Source of the DNA: Bacteroidales bacterium
GTDB taxonomy: Bacteria; Bacteroidota; Bacteroidia; Bacteroidales; WCHB1-69
NCBI GenBank assembly: GCA_017616775.1
Contig: JAFZXM010000059.1
Coordinates: 61,723 to 125,722 of the forward strand
Direction: 5' to 3'
DNA length: 64,000 nucleotides
In this document: positions 8,517-16,152 of the stretch, piece after piece
How the letters are laid out: each line of letters opens with the position of its first letter
How positions within the stretch are numbered: position 1 is the stretch's first letter
Program-made: the position numbers and the translations under genes
The notes under the pieces: generated by a model
What the model saw: the letters and a program-made list of their open reading frames with translations, nothing else
The model's database searches: none
Told to the model about the DNA's origin: nothing

Positions 8517-11500
8517 ATGAATACAGATTCAATAAAAAATAGATTTGCTCAAGTATTTGAAAACGATTATCAAGGATATGAATATTTTATCGAAAATGTT
8601 GTAAAGCAGATTTTCACGGGTGACGACGCCTATGAGCCCTTGCCTGTTCCGGAAGAATATTTGACCGGTGAAAAACGCCAACGGGCAAACGAAAGCGGGA
8701 TTCTAAGCATTCTTAAAGTCGGAACTGTTGATGCGGAAGAACCCGTTGACTTGTACGACATTACTTTGAGCGACAGAAAAGAACTGCAATACAATCGTGT
8801 CGGCATACAGCAGTTTATTCGCAGCGAGTTGTTCTCGTTTACAAACGCTTTTATGCTCTTTCACAATGAAACACCGGAAGGAAAAGACTGGCGTTTCTCA
8901 TACGCTTACAAGGAAACTACGCAAAAAAGCATGACTTCCGCCAAACGATACACCTATTTGTTCGGCAAAAACCTTCGGGCACGCACCGCCTCCGAGCGTT
9001 TTGCAAAATTGGCGGGTGAGGACAAGAATACACAAAATCTGCTGAACGCCTTCTCGGTGGAGGCATTGAGCAAAGACTTTTTCAATGAATATAAAAACCA
9101 GTACAATCTATTCTGCAAATTTATATCCGACCATAAGAACAACCCTGAATTCTTCGGAAGCAAAATGGCATATTGGGAAGACAAATCTTTGCGAGATTAT
9201 GTAAAGAAAATGATGGGACGTATCACTTTTATCTACTTTTTGCAACGCAAAGGTTGGATAAACGGCGATATGCAGTATATGCAAAACGCTTTTCAAAAAT
9301 CACCGCACCAAGACGATTATCTGGATATGTTTTTGGAACCCTTGTTCTTTGGCGTGCTCAATACCAAGCAAAAGGACAGAAAAACGCTGTTTGAAAAAGA
9401 AGGCTGGGACCTGTCTTTGCTGAAAGAATGGAAAGACGTGCCTTATTTGAACGGCGGTTTGTTTGAACGCGATGAACATGACCAACCCAAATCCAAGTTT
9501 CCGGCTGAAATGTTCAAAAATTTGTTTGACTTTTACGCCCGCTACAATTTCACCATTGACGAAAACGACCCCGACGATGCCGAAGTAGGTGTTGACCCTG
9601 AAATGCTCGGTCATATTTTTGAAAACCTATTGGAAGACAACAAAGACAAGGGTGCTTTCTATACCCCGAAAGAAATTGTGCAGTATATGTGCCGCGAAAG
9701 TCTCATTGCCTATCTGACCAACTGTGCCGAAGAAAACACCGGACATAAATATCCGCACGAGCAGACGGAAGCCTCTGTCCGTACCTTGGTACAGACACCC
9801 GAGCAGATAGTCCCGAAGATGTCCCACAGACAAAAGGAAGACTTCGGAAAAGCCTTGCGAGAGGTAAAGATATGCGATCCTGCCATTGGCTCAGGAGCGT
9901 TCCCGATGGGACTGCTTAACGAATTAGTGCGACTGCGTATCTCTATAGGTGCATGGGCGGACAAAGCCAACGACATTGCCGCACTTAAACGGGAAATTAT
10001 ACAAAACAATATCTATGGCGTGGATATTGAAAAAGGTGCCGTAGACATTGCCCGCTTGCGGTTTTGGCTAAGTATTGTGGTGGATAGTGAACAGCCCGAA
10101 GCCCTGCCCAATTTTGACTATAAGTTTATGCAGGGAAACAGCCTGTTGGAGAGTTTTGACGGATTTGACCTCAGCCACATTATGGACAATCATACCGAGG
10201 TGCAATCCGACAAAAGCAAAAAGTTGTCTTACCAACGAAAAATCGGTGGAAATGAGAATATCCAACTGAAAATGGATTTCACCACCGAGGATACTCGTGA
10301 AAACTTAAATATCTGGCTGAAAAAATACTTTTCCATTGATAACCACAAAGAGAAAACAGAATACAGAACACTTATCAATGAAAGCGTAAAAAACTACATC
10401 CGCCACCAAGGTATCAAAGCAGATACAGAAGCAAAACTCTCCGCTCTTGACCCATCTGCCAACCAAGAATTTTTTCTCTGGCACACTTGGTTCAAAGATG
10501 TTTTTGACAAAGGAGGTTTTGATATTGTGATTGGGAATCCGCCGTATGGCGCAAAACTATCAAACAAAGAAAAAGAAACGTATCGGTTATTATTTCCTGA
10601 AACTCAATTTAAAATAGACACATATTCACTATTTACATTATTCGCCTTATCTCTTTTAAACACAGAAGGAATATGTTATTATATCCTCCCTAATACATTG
10701 CTTGACAATTATTTTGAAGAAAACGTTCGTAGGCAATTGCTATCGCAACAAATATATGAGATAAATGATTTGTCGGACAAAGTATTTGATGCAGCCGTTG
10801 TACATTCTATGATATTTGCCTTCATAAAAAAACAAATGAGTACATATCATATTAAAGTTAACACAGCAGATCAACTTTATGGAAAAACAAAAATAATTCC
10901 AAGTGATTTTTTTCATTCGCAACCTCAACACACCTTTGCTATTAGGACATATGAAACCAATGATTTATTGACTAAGTTGAGAAAAAATAGCGTAAAACTA
11001 TTTGATGTAATTGACATAAGACAAGCTATTAAATCTGGAAATGATAAATTATACTTATCCAAGGAAAAGTTGAACTCGAATTACAAGCCTATCCTTAGAG
11101 GTAAAGATATAATGAAGTATATAATCTCTGATCCTAAACTTTACATTAACTACGGAAAACACTTAGCGTGTCCAAGGAATCATGAAATATTTGAGCAGCC
11201 GAAGATATTGATAAGAGAAGCGGGAGCTGAAATAACAGCAACATATGATGATTGCAATTACTACATAATGTCATCCTTGTATAATGCAATTTTAAGAAAT
11301 AACAAATTTTCATTAAAATACGTTTTAGGATTATTGAACTCAAAACTATTCCAATTCATAATGTACAAAATGACATTTGAAAAGACAAAAGGTGCATTTA
11401 CAAAAGCAAAAATTTTCCATTATTATGAATTACCTGTATATAATTGCTCATTTACTCAGCAAGAACCCATAATAACATTAATTGATAAAATTCTCTCTGC

Positions 11501-11681
11501 CAAGAAAGAAAACCCACAGGCGGATACAAGCGTGTGGGAACGCGAGATAGATCTCATAGTCTACAAACTTTATGGGCTTAATTATGAAGAAGTGCTGGTG
11601 GTAGATCCGGAGACGGAGGTGACGAGGGAGGAGTATGAGAGTGGTTCTCAAGTGGTAAATCAAATAAAAAATAACTTATAA
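8517..11681 (+). CDS. Eco57I/PglX-like DNA adenine methyltransferase with specificity domain
   Basis: 1054 residues. The N-terminal region (about 1-370) is alpha-rich and of unknown function, followed by GAFYTPKEIVQYM near residue 380. The methyltransferase core has SAM-binding motif I CDPAIGSGAF at about 455-464 and catalytic motif IV NPPYG at about 673-677, typical of N6-adenine enzymes. The C-terminal part (about 800-1010) looks like a target recognition domain (LLNSKLFQF, KTKGAFTKAKIFHYYELPV), and the protein ends with a WEREIDLIVYKLYGL helix. It could mark host DNA for the adjoining helicase/nuclease, or be a type IIG enzyme. I do not see a clear PD-(D/E)XK motif in the N-terminus. The specificity region is much more AT-rich than the rest. 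Confidence 0.88.
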   Translation: MNTDSIKNRFAQVFENDYQGYEYFIENVVKQIFTGDDAYEPLPVPEEYLTGEKRQRANESGILSILKVGTVDAEEPVDLYDITLSDRKELQYNRVGIQQFIRSELFSFTNAFMLFHNETPEGKDWRFSYAYKETTQKSMTSAKRYTYLFGKNLRARTASERFAKLAGEDKNTQNLLNAFSVEALSKDFFNEYKNQYNLFCKFISDHKNNPEFFGSKMAYWEDKSLRDYVKKMMGRITFIYFLQRKGWINGDMQYMQNAFQKSPHQDDYLDMFLEPLFFGVLNTKQKDRKTLFEKEGWDLSLLKEWKDVPYLNGGLFERDEHDQPKSKFPAEMFKNLFDFYARYNFTIDENDPDDAEVGVDPEMLGHIFENLLEDNKDKGAFYTPKEIVQYMCRESLIAYLTNCAEENTGHKYPHEQTEASVRTLVQTPEQIVPKMSHRQKEDFGKALREVKICDPAIGSGAFPMGLLNELVRLRISIGAWADKANDIAALKREIIQNNIYGVDIEKGAVDIARLRFWLSIVVDSEQPEALPNFDYKFMQGNSLLESFDGFDLSHIMDNHTEVQSDKSKKLSYQRKIGGNENIQLKMDFTTEDTRENLNIWLKKYFSIDNHKEKTEYRTLINESVKNYIRHQGIKADTEAKLSALDPSANQEFFLWHTWFKDVFDKGGFDIVIGNPPYGAKLSNKEKETYRLLFPETQFKIDTYSLFTLFALSLLNTEGICYYILPNTLLDNYFEENVRRQLLSQQIYEINDLSDKVFDAAVVHSMIFAFIKKQMSTYHIKVNTADQLYGKTKIIPSDFFHSQPQHTFAIRTYETNDLLTKLRKNSVKLFDVIDIRQAIKSGNDKLYLSKEKLNSNYKPILRGKDIMKYIISDPKLYINYGKHLACPRNHEIFEQPKILIREAGAEITATYDDCNYYIMSSLYNAILRNNKFSLKYVLGLLNSKLFQFIMYKMTFEKTKGAFTKAKIFHYYELPVYNCSFTQQEPIITLIDKILSAKKENPQADTSVWEREIDLIVYKLYGLNYEEVLVVDPETEVTREEYESGSQVVNQIKNNL

Positions 11682-11694
11682 ACCTTTAAGAAAT

Positions 11695-13380
11695 ATGAGA
11701 ATAAAGCAAATTAAAATCCAAAATTATAGAACTCTTGAAAATGTAGAGGTTACTTTTAATGGCTATTACACTGCAATTAGCGGAAAGAATAATGCTGGTA
11801 AGTCAAATATAGTAAGAGCGATAAAAACATTAGTGGATTCTAGACTTCATTTTAGAATACGTGGCAATTCTATAACGGGAATATCAAACTTTAATTGGAA
11901 AGAAGAAGTTACAAGTTGGAAAATAGATAAAAAAGAAGATATCAAAATTACCGCAGTATTTGAGATTATTAAAGATACAGACACAGAAATTTATAAGTAT
12001 TTAACAGAAATGATATTCAAAAATGAATTACACGCAGATTCCTCATCTGAAAGTATTTCATTACAACTATCATTTGCAAAAACATTCACTAACGACGAAT
12101 CATACACAGTAATTATCAACAAGGATGAATTAACTGATAATTACAAGAAAAAAGAGTTAATAAAGAGACTTCAAACTACAGAGTTCTTGACTTTTCACAA
12201 TTCAACAATGAATATGTTTGGTCCATTTGATGATAGTATGGACCGAATGGTAGACTTTATAAGTTCATCAGATTCTGATAGAATTAGCAAGAAAAAAGAA
12301 GAATTACTAAATCTTATTAGGAAAAGTTTGAAAAGTCACCAGCAAAAACTAACTGGTTGGCTTGGAAAGTTAGAAGAAAAATATGAAGTCAGCCTTTCTG
12401 TACAAGGATTAAACTTTGAGCGAGAACCAATTGATATTTCTTTGAAAGAAAAGGGAGGTGATGTCACATTGGACAACTGGGGTAGTGGTACTAGAAATAG
12501 AACATTAATATTTTTGAAATTGTTCAATGCCGTAAAACGAGCTCAGAATGAATCTGATACTGATAGAATTAAACCTATTATAATAATAGAAGAGCCCGAA
12601 AGTTTCCTCCATCCACAAGCACAAGCTGAATTTGGACGTGTTCTTCAAGATTTGGCAGATGAATTGAAAATCCAAATTATAATAACGACACATAGTCCAT
12701 ATTTTTTAAGTATAAAATCCCCATTTGACAATATTTTGTTAGAAAGAACGAAAAACAAGAATAATCCTTGTACATCTCTTGTTAGCCCTAATGCAGATGG
12801 GTGGTGGAAACCTTTTGTTGATGCTTTAGGAATTAAGGCTGAAGATTTTGGACCCATGAAGGAAGTGATTTTTAATGGCAACGAAAATATTCTGATAGTT
12901 GAAGGTACTATTGATAAGGGATATTTAGAATTTTTACAATCACATATTCATGGGGCTAATGCATTGCGGACAGATATTGAAATAGTTCCAATTAACGGTG
13001 TCGGTGCATTAAAAAATACAGTATGGGTATCTTTCATAAAAAGAAAGTTCAAAAATGTTTGCATAATGATTGATTTAGATATGTCAACAGATTTTATAAA
13101 AAGTCTAGAGTCTGCTGGATTTAAGAAAGGAAATAATCTTTTTATTGTGGGAACGAAAGAAACTCCCAATATTGAAGGATATGTGCCTGCTGATATATTA
13201 AGTCAGGTGACATCAGAAAATCCTAATATTACAAGAAAATTGATGAATAACAAAGAAGCAAAAGAGGGTAGAGATGAATTGAAAAGCAAGTTGTTGAAAA
13301 AATTTGTTGAAAATAACACAACTTGCGGACTTGAGAATTTTTATAAATTGGTGAAAGATATTAATAATGCATATAAATAG
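11695..13380 (+). CDS. OLD-family ATP-dependent endonuclease (AAA ATPase-TOPRIM)
   Basis: 561 residues. An ABC/SMC-type ATPase domain has Walker A GKNNAGKS at 30-37, a signature-like WGSGTRNR near 262, Walker B IIIIEEPESF near 300 and an H-loop ITTHSPYF. A C-terminal TOPRIM domain begins near 398 with ILIVEGTIDKGYLEFL and has a metal-binding DLD near 459. This is the class 1 OLD (overcoming lysogenization defect) architecture: ATP-controlled, metal-dependent DNA cleavage. It starts 13 nt after the methyltransferase, so it is the last gene of the operon. It is more AT-rich than the first two genes, which may mean it was added separately. Confidence 0.88.
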   Translation: MRIKQIKIQNYRTLENVEVTFNGYYTAISGKNNAGKSNIVRAIKTLVDSRLHFRIRGNSITGISNFNWKEEVTSWKIDKKEDIKITAVFEIIKDTDTEIYKYLTEMIFKNELHADSSSESISLQLSFAKTFTNDESYTVIINKDELTDNYKKKELIKRLQTTEFLTFHNSTMNMFGPFDDSMDRMVDFISSSDSDRISKKKEELLNLIRKSLKSHQQKLTGWLGKLEEKYEVSLSVQGLNFEREPIDISLKEKGGDVTLDNWGSGTRNRTLIFLKLFNAVKRAQNESDTDRIKPIIIIEEPESFLHPQAQAEFGRVLQDLADELKIQIIITTHSPYFLSIKSPFDNILLERTKNKNNPCTSLVSPNADGWWKPFVDALGIKAEDFGPMKEVIFNGNENILIVEGTIDKGYLEFLQSHIHGANALRTDIEIVPINGVGALKNTVWVSFIKRKFKNVCIMIDLDMSTDFIKSLESAGFKKGNNLFIVGTKETPNIEGYVPADILSQVTSENPNITRKLMNNKEAKEGRDELKSKLLKKFVENNTTCGLENFYKLVKDINNAYK

Positions 13381-13474
13381 CCATTTTTATTTTTCAACCA
13401 TTATTTTACAATATTTACATATAATCATAATAGAAATCATATAAAAAGTAAAATATAGATATTCAAATTTTGAC

Positions 13475-13495
13475 AAATCCATATTGGATTTTTTT
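13475..13495 (+). terminator. Possible terminator of the defence operon
   Basis: AAATCCA-TAT-TGGATTT forms a 7-bp stem followed by a run of Ts. It lies about 95 bp after the last gene of the operon. The stem is weak (three G-C pairs) but correctly oriented. Confidence 0.45.
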
Positions 13496-13530
13496 ATAAA
13501 GGGATAAGATATAGTTAATAGATTAACTAA

Positions 13531-13671
13531 TTAAAAATAATCAAAATACAATTTATATTATACATCTATTTGAGGAGGAAAAGTAACGTGCAAGTGATCA
13601 TAGGTACGTGGGAGGCGGAGATATATGAGTCGTGTGGGCTGAGCGAGGAGGAAATAAAAACTATACTATAG
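13531..13671 (+). pseudogene. Remnant resembling an Eco57I-type methyltransferase C-terminus
   Basis: An open stretch ends in a short peptide tail TWEAEIYESCGLSEEEIKTIL before a stop at 13669-13671. The block 13606-13668 is richer in G+C than its AT-rich surroundings. It aligns with the tail of the upstream methyltransferase (WEREID...YGLNYEEV) with a gap of about four residues, and such tails are typical of Eco57I-family enzymes. I read it as a scar of a second methyltransferase or an exchanged specificity end. A purine-rich GAGGAGG and GTG precede it, so an expressed 27-residue peptide cannot be excluded. Confidence 0.4.
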
Positions 13672-13688
13672 AGGACTACACAGACCCG

Positions 13689-14537
13689 TTAGAAGTCTAA
13701 ACTCATTTGAAAATTCAATAGTTGTTTCGGGGGATAAAAAACGCCAATGATTAGATACGGATCAGGGGCATTTTTCTTTTGCCATTGAAACGATGTACCC
13801 AAGAAAAAGTATATATCATTGTTAATGAAACTTTTATATTTTTCAATTACTCTTTCAACCGCAACTTTTTCGTCTTGATATTTCCTAAACAATGCACCCA
13901 ACTCCCAATCTTCAATCATCAGTTTGCGTTCAATTCCATCTTTAGTTTTGAAAACATATCTAAATTTGTAAGGTATTTTTTCTGCAAATTTAAATGAGAA
14001 GTCCATATCATTATTATCACAAAAAAGATTCAACTGTGCTTTTGACGCCTCATAGTTTGCCTTTATCTTTGCTAATTTTTCTTTGTATTTTGTCAAATCT
14101 TCTTGTTCGTACTTTACATCAATTATTTCTGTTGGTTTTAATACAGCCAACGAAAGTTGGTTTTTTTTTGTCATATCAATGAGCTCTGTCATATTGTCAA
14201 AGACCTTTTTGTTTTTCAAAGCCCATTGTTTACGGAGATTCCAATTTGGTTTGCCTTTCATATCAATTCTGTTAAGCACCTTCAATGTGTCAATGTCTCT
14301 AATATGATAACTTTCGGGACGGTCATCGTGTGAAAGATTCTGTTCAAGGTCAGCCTCTATCCACTGCCATTTTGAGTATTGTAATTTATCAAACTGGTCC
14401 AACAACCTATATGGAACAGGAAAAATCCTAATCCAACTGCCATCTTCTCTGAATCCTGCCGTACAGACGGTTTCAAAGTGTTTGTCAGACAAATTTGGAT
14501 AGGTCATAACAGTTACCAATACTTTCGTTACAGCCAT
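13689..14537 (-). CDS. Uncharacterised protein paired with DUF488 gene
   Basis: 282 residues, no signal peptide or membrane segment. I do not recognise a named domain. Visible conserved-looking blocks are CTAGF (25-29), WIRIFPVPYR (35-44), DDRPES (71-76), IPYKFRYVF (188-196) and MIEDWELGALF (207-217). Proteins of this pattern are, from memory, found beside DUF488 genes, but I cannot check that here. It starts 4 nt after the DUF488 stop codon, so the two are surely co-expressed. It is convergent with the defence operon and lies inside the same island, so a nucleic-acid or defence role is a guess only. Confidence 0.75.
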   Translation of the reverse strand: MAVTKVLVTVMTYPNLSDKHFETVCTAGFREDGSWIRIFPVPYRLLDQFDKLQYSKWQWIEADLEQNLSHDDRPESYHIRDIDTLKVLNRIDMKGKPNWNLRKQWALKNKKVFDNMTELIDMTKKNQLSLAVLKPTEIIDVKYEQEDLTKYKEKLAKIKANYEASKAQLNLFCDNNDMDFSFKFAEKIPYKFRYVFKTKDGIERKLMIEDWELGALFRKYQDEKVAVERVIEKYKSFINNDIYFFLGTSFQWQKKNAPDPYLIIGVFYPPKQLLNFQMSLDF

Positions 14538-14541
14538 TGTG

Positions 14542-15432
14542 TTACAAAATTTTTATTTTATAATCTTTGTTTTCAAAATTCATCAATGCCTTGGCAACTC
14601 TTGAGCGATGACATTGTTTCGGGTCTTTTTCAAAACAAGTAAGAGCGACTCTTTTATGTTTATCTATCAAATTTTTCACATATAACAAAGCATCTTGATT
14701 TTCTTTCAATGTAGTTCGCTCGTATTCATCAAAAAGCAAGTCATAATCATGTTGCGAACACAAATCTTTTCGTTTATCGGAATTAATACCCAACTGAGGT
14801 ACATGTTCATACATAATATCAACTCCCTTGCAAGCAGTCTCTAATTGTGATTTGGAAAACCCATATTTTTGACTATATGCATTTTTTCGAACATCACAAA
14901 GAACATGTACATCATTAATTATTAATTTATTAATATAGGTTTCAAGACTAATTCCTTCATATCCGATTGTAAAAAGCATAGGTTCTGAAAAATAACGTTT
15001 TTGACTTTCTATCTTAGCCATTTCTTCTTCGGTCATTATTTTGTTGGCGATTTTACTTTTTGTAGCATAATATGGATATTTACGATAGGTGTATTCCACC
15101 ACTTCTCGTTCACTCATATTACCGAACTGTTGCTTTATTTGGTTCATTCCTGCTATATCAAACATATCCAATGAGGAAAGAAAATTATCTTTGGAAACCA
15201 ATTCAATAATTTTACTATCTGAAATAACAATGTAGCCATATTTCTGCATGGTTGATAAATCTTGATTTGCTTGAAATGAAAAGCAACCATACTGATATGG
15301 AACAAAATCAAAAGATTTCTCTTGTTGGCTACGCGTAAAGAGGAACAATAATTTCTGTAAATGTATGGCATTAAGTTTTCCACCAAACACTTGTAAGAGA
15401 GCCAACAATATTTTTCTTCTATAATATAACAT
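14542..15432 (-). CDS. DUF488 domain protein with N-terminal helical domain
   Basis: The C-terminal half (about residues 150-290) is a DUF488 domain: FTIGYEGISLETYI, then CDVRKNAYSQKYGFSK, YEHVPQLGI and ALTCFEKDPKQCHRSRVA, including the conserved Cys and Cys-His-Arg near the end. The N-terminal 120 residues (LQKLLFLF, QYGCFSF) resemble the SocA/Panacea-type helical domain. I chose the start at 15432 (MLYYRRK) because a TATTTTTG promoter element lies at 15437-15444; the in-frame ATG at 15447 is upstream of it. The transcript would then be nearly leaderless. DUF488 function is not established. The gene's 5' end abuts the truncated invertase. Confidence 0.82.
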   Translation of the reverse strand: MLYYRRKILLALLQVFGGKLNAIHLQKLLFLFTRSQQEKSFDFVPYQYGCFSFQANQDLSTMQKYGYIVISDSKIIELVSKDNFLSSLDMFDIAGMNQIKQQFGNMSEREVVEYTYRKYPYYATKSKIANKIMTEEEMAKIESQKRYFSEPMLFTIGYEGISLETYINKLIINDVHVLCDVRKNAYSQKYGFSKSQLETACKGVDIMYEHVPQLGINSDKRKDLCSQHDYDLLFDEYERTTLKENQDALLYVKNLIDKHKRVALTCFEKDPKQCHRSRVAKALMNFENKDYKIKIL

Positions 15433-15436
15433 GTTG

Positions 15437-15444
15437 CAAAAATA
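15437..15444 (-). promoter_or_regulatory. -7 promoter element directly before the DUF488 gene
   Basis: TATTTTTG on the minus strand is only 4 nt from the ATG at 15432. Transcription would start at or next to the initiation codon, pointing to a leaderless mRNA. Confidence 0.5.
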
Positions 15445-15465
15445 CAATCTTTTATTGAATTATTA

Positions 15466-15641
15466 ATCAATATTTGTAACTTTTTTATCATTTTTCTCTT
15501 TTCCTTCTTCATACCGCTGATAGTTTCCTCAATCCAGCCGTCAATGTGCAAATTCTTTTTCAAGCAGAAGTTGTTGATTTCAAATCGTTGGTTCTCAACC
15601 GTCTGTTTGTCGCTACTTACGCGAATGTAACCGTAAATCAT
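15466..15641 (-). pseudogene. Truncated Mpi-type serine recombinase (N-terminal stump)
   Basis: The first 45-58 residues are a clear serine-recombinase N-terminus of the Bacteroidota master invertase type: YGYIRVSSDKQT at 3-14 with the catalytic Ser in RVSS, then VENQRFEIN and IEETISG. After about residue 45 similarity fades and the frame runs into the DUF488 gene on the same strand without a catalytic or DNA-binding domain. It is a broken gene at the right edge of the island, so it cannot be active alone. It may be a relic of the element that brought the island or once shuffled it. Confidence 0.7.
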
Positions 15642-15679
15642 ATTTTTTTATGTTATGTAAATATTTGTCGTAAAAATTG

Positions 15680-15687
15680 TATTTTTG
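15680..15687 (+). promoter_or_regulatory. -7 promoter element upstream of the YjbR gene
   Basis: TATTTTTG matches the Bacteroidota consensus and precedes a 22-codon ORF and the YjbR-family gene. Confidence 0.45.
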
Positions 15688-15708
15688 CAAAAAATAAAAA
15701 AAATCTAG

Positions 15709-15777
15709 ATGAGCGAAAAAGAACACAATAACAAATCGCACAACAACAGAATCCAAGCAGCCATGGAAATAAAATAA
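15709..15777 (+). CDS. Possible 22-residue leader peptide
   Basis: A short frame (ATG 15709, stop TAA 15775-15777) begins 22 nt after a promoter-like element and ends 16 nt before the YjbR-family start. The peptide is polar and His/Asn-rich, with no recognised similarity. It could be a leader peptide, the relic of a gene cut at the island edge, or chance. Confidence 0.2.
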   Translation: MSEKEHNNKSHNNRIQAAMEIK

Positions 15778-15793
15778 CAAAAATATAACCGTC

Positions 15794-16141
15794 ATGAACA
15801 TAGAAACATTCAGGGAATATTGCTTAAGCATGCCGTATGCCACCGAAGACATGCCTTTTGACGATACGGTGTTGGTATTCCGGTTAAAAGGAAAGATATT
15901 CGCATGTATTACCTTCGACAAGCCGGATATAGCGGTGCTGAAATGCGATCCCGTCAAAGCCATGGAATTGAGAGAGCACTATACCTCTATAGAAGGTGCC
16001 TTTCATTGGAACAAAAAATATTGGAACCAAATCACCTTCAACAGGGATGTGAGCGACAAGCTGTTGCAGGAGCTGGTATGGCATTCCTGGCACGAGGTGA
16101 ACAAAAAACTGCCGAAAAAAGACAGGGTGGTATTGGAATAA
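15794..16141 (+). CDS. MmcQ/YjbR family protein
   Basis: 115 residues, the typical length of the YjbR/CyaY-like fold family. Characteristic features are the N-terminal MNIETFREYCLSMP, the FRLKGKIFACIT strand pair, and the C-terminal SWHEVNKKLPKK helix with paired Trp/His. Structures of this family show a double-wing DNA-binding-like fold, but no cellular role is established. It is the first core-like gene to the right of the accessory island and is 11 nt from the phosphoesterase gene that follows. Confidence 0.9.
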   Translation: MNIETFREYCLSMPYATEDMPFDDTVLVFRLKGKIFACITFDKPDIAVLKCDPVKAMELREHYTSIEGAFHWNKKYWNQITFNRDVSDKLLQELVWHSWHEVNKKLPKKDRVVLE

Positions 16142-16152
16142 ACGAAAAAAAT

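Noticed and set aside
4251..11681. Complete DISARM or BREX locus
   Set aside because: No DUF1998 (DrmB), PglZ, BrxC-like or BrxL genes are present, so neither label is justified even though single components are similar.
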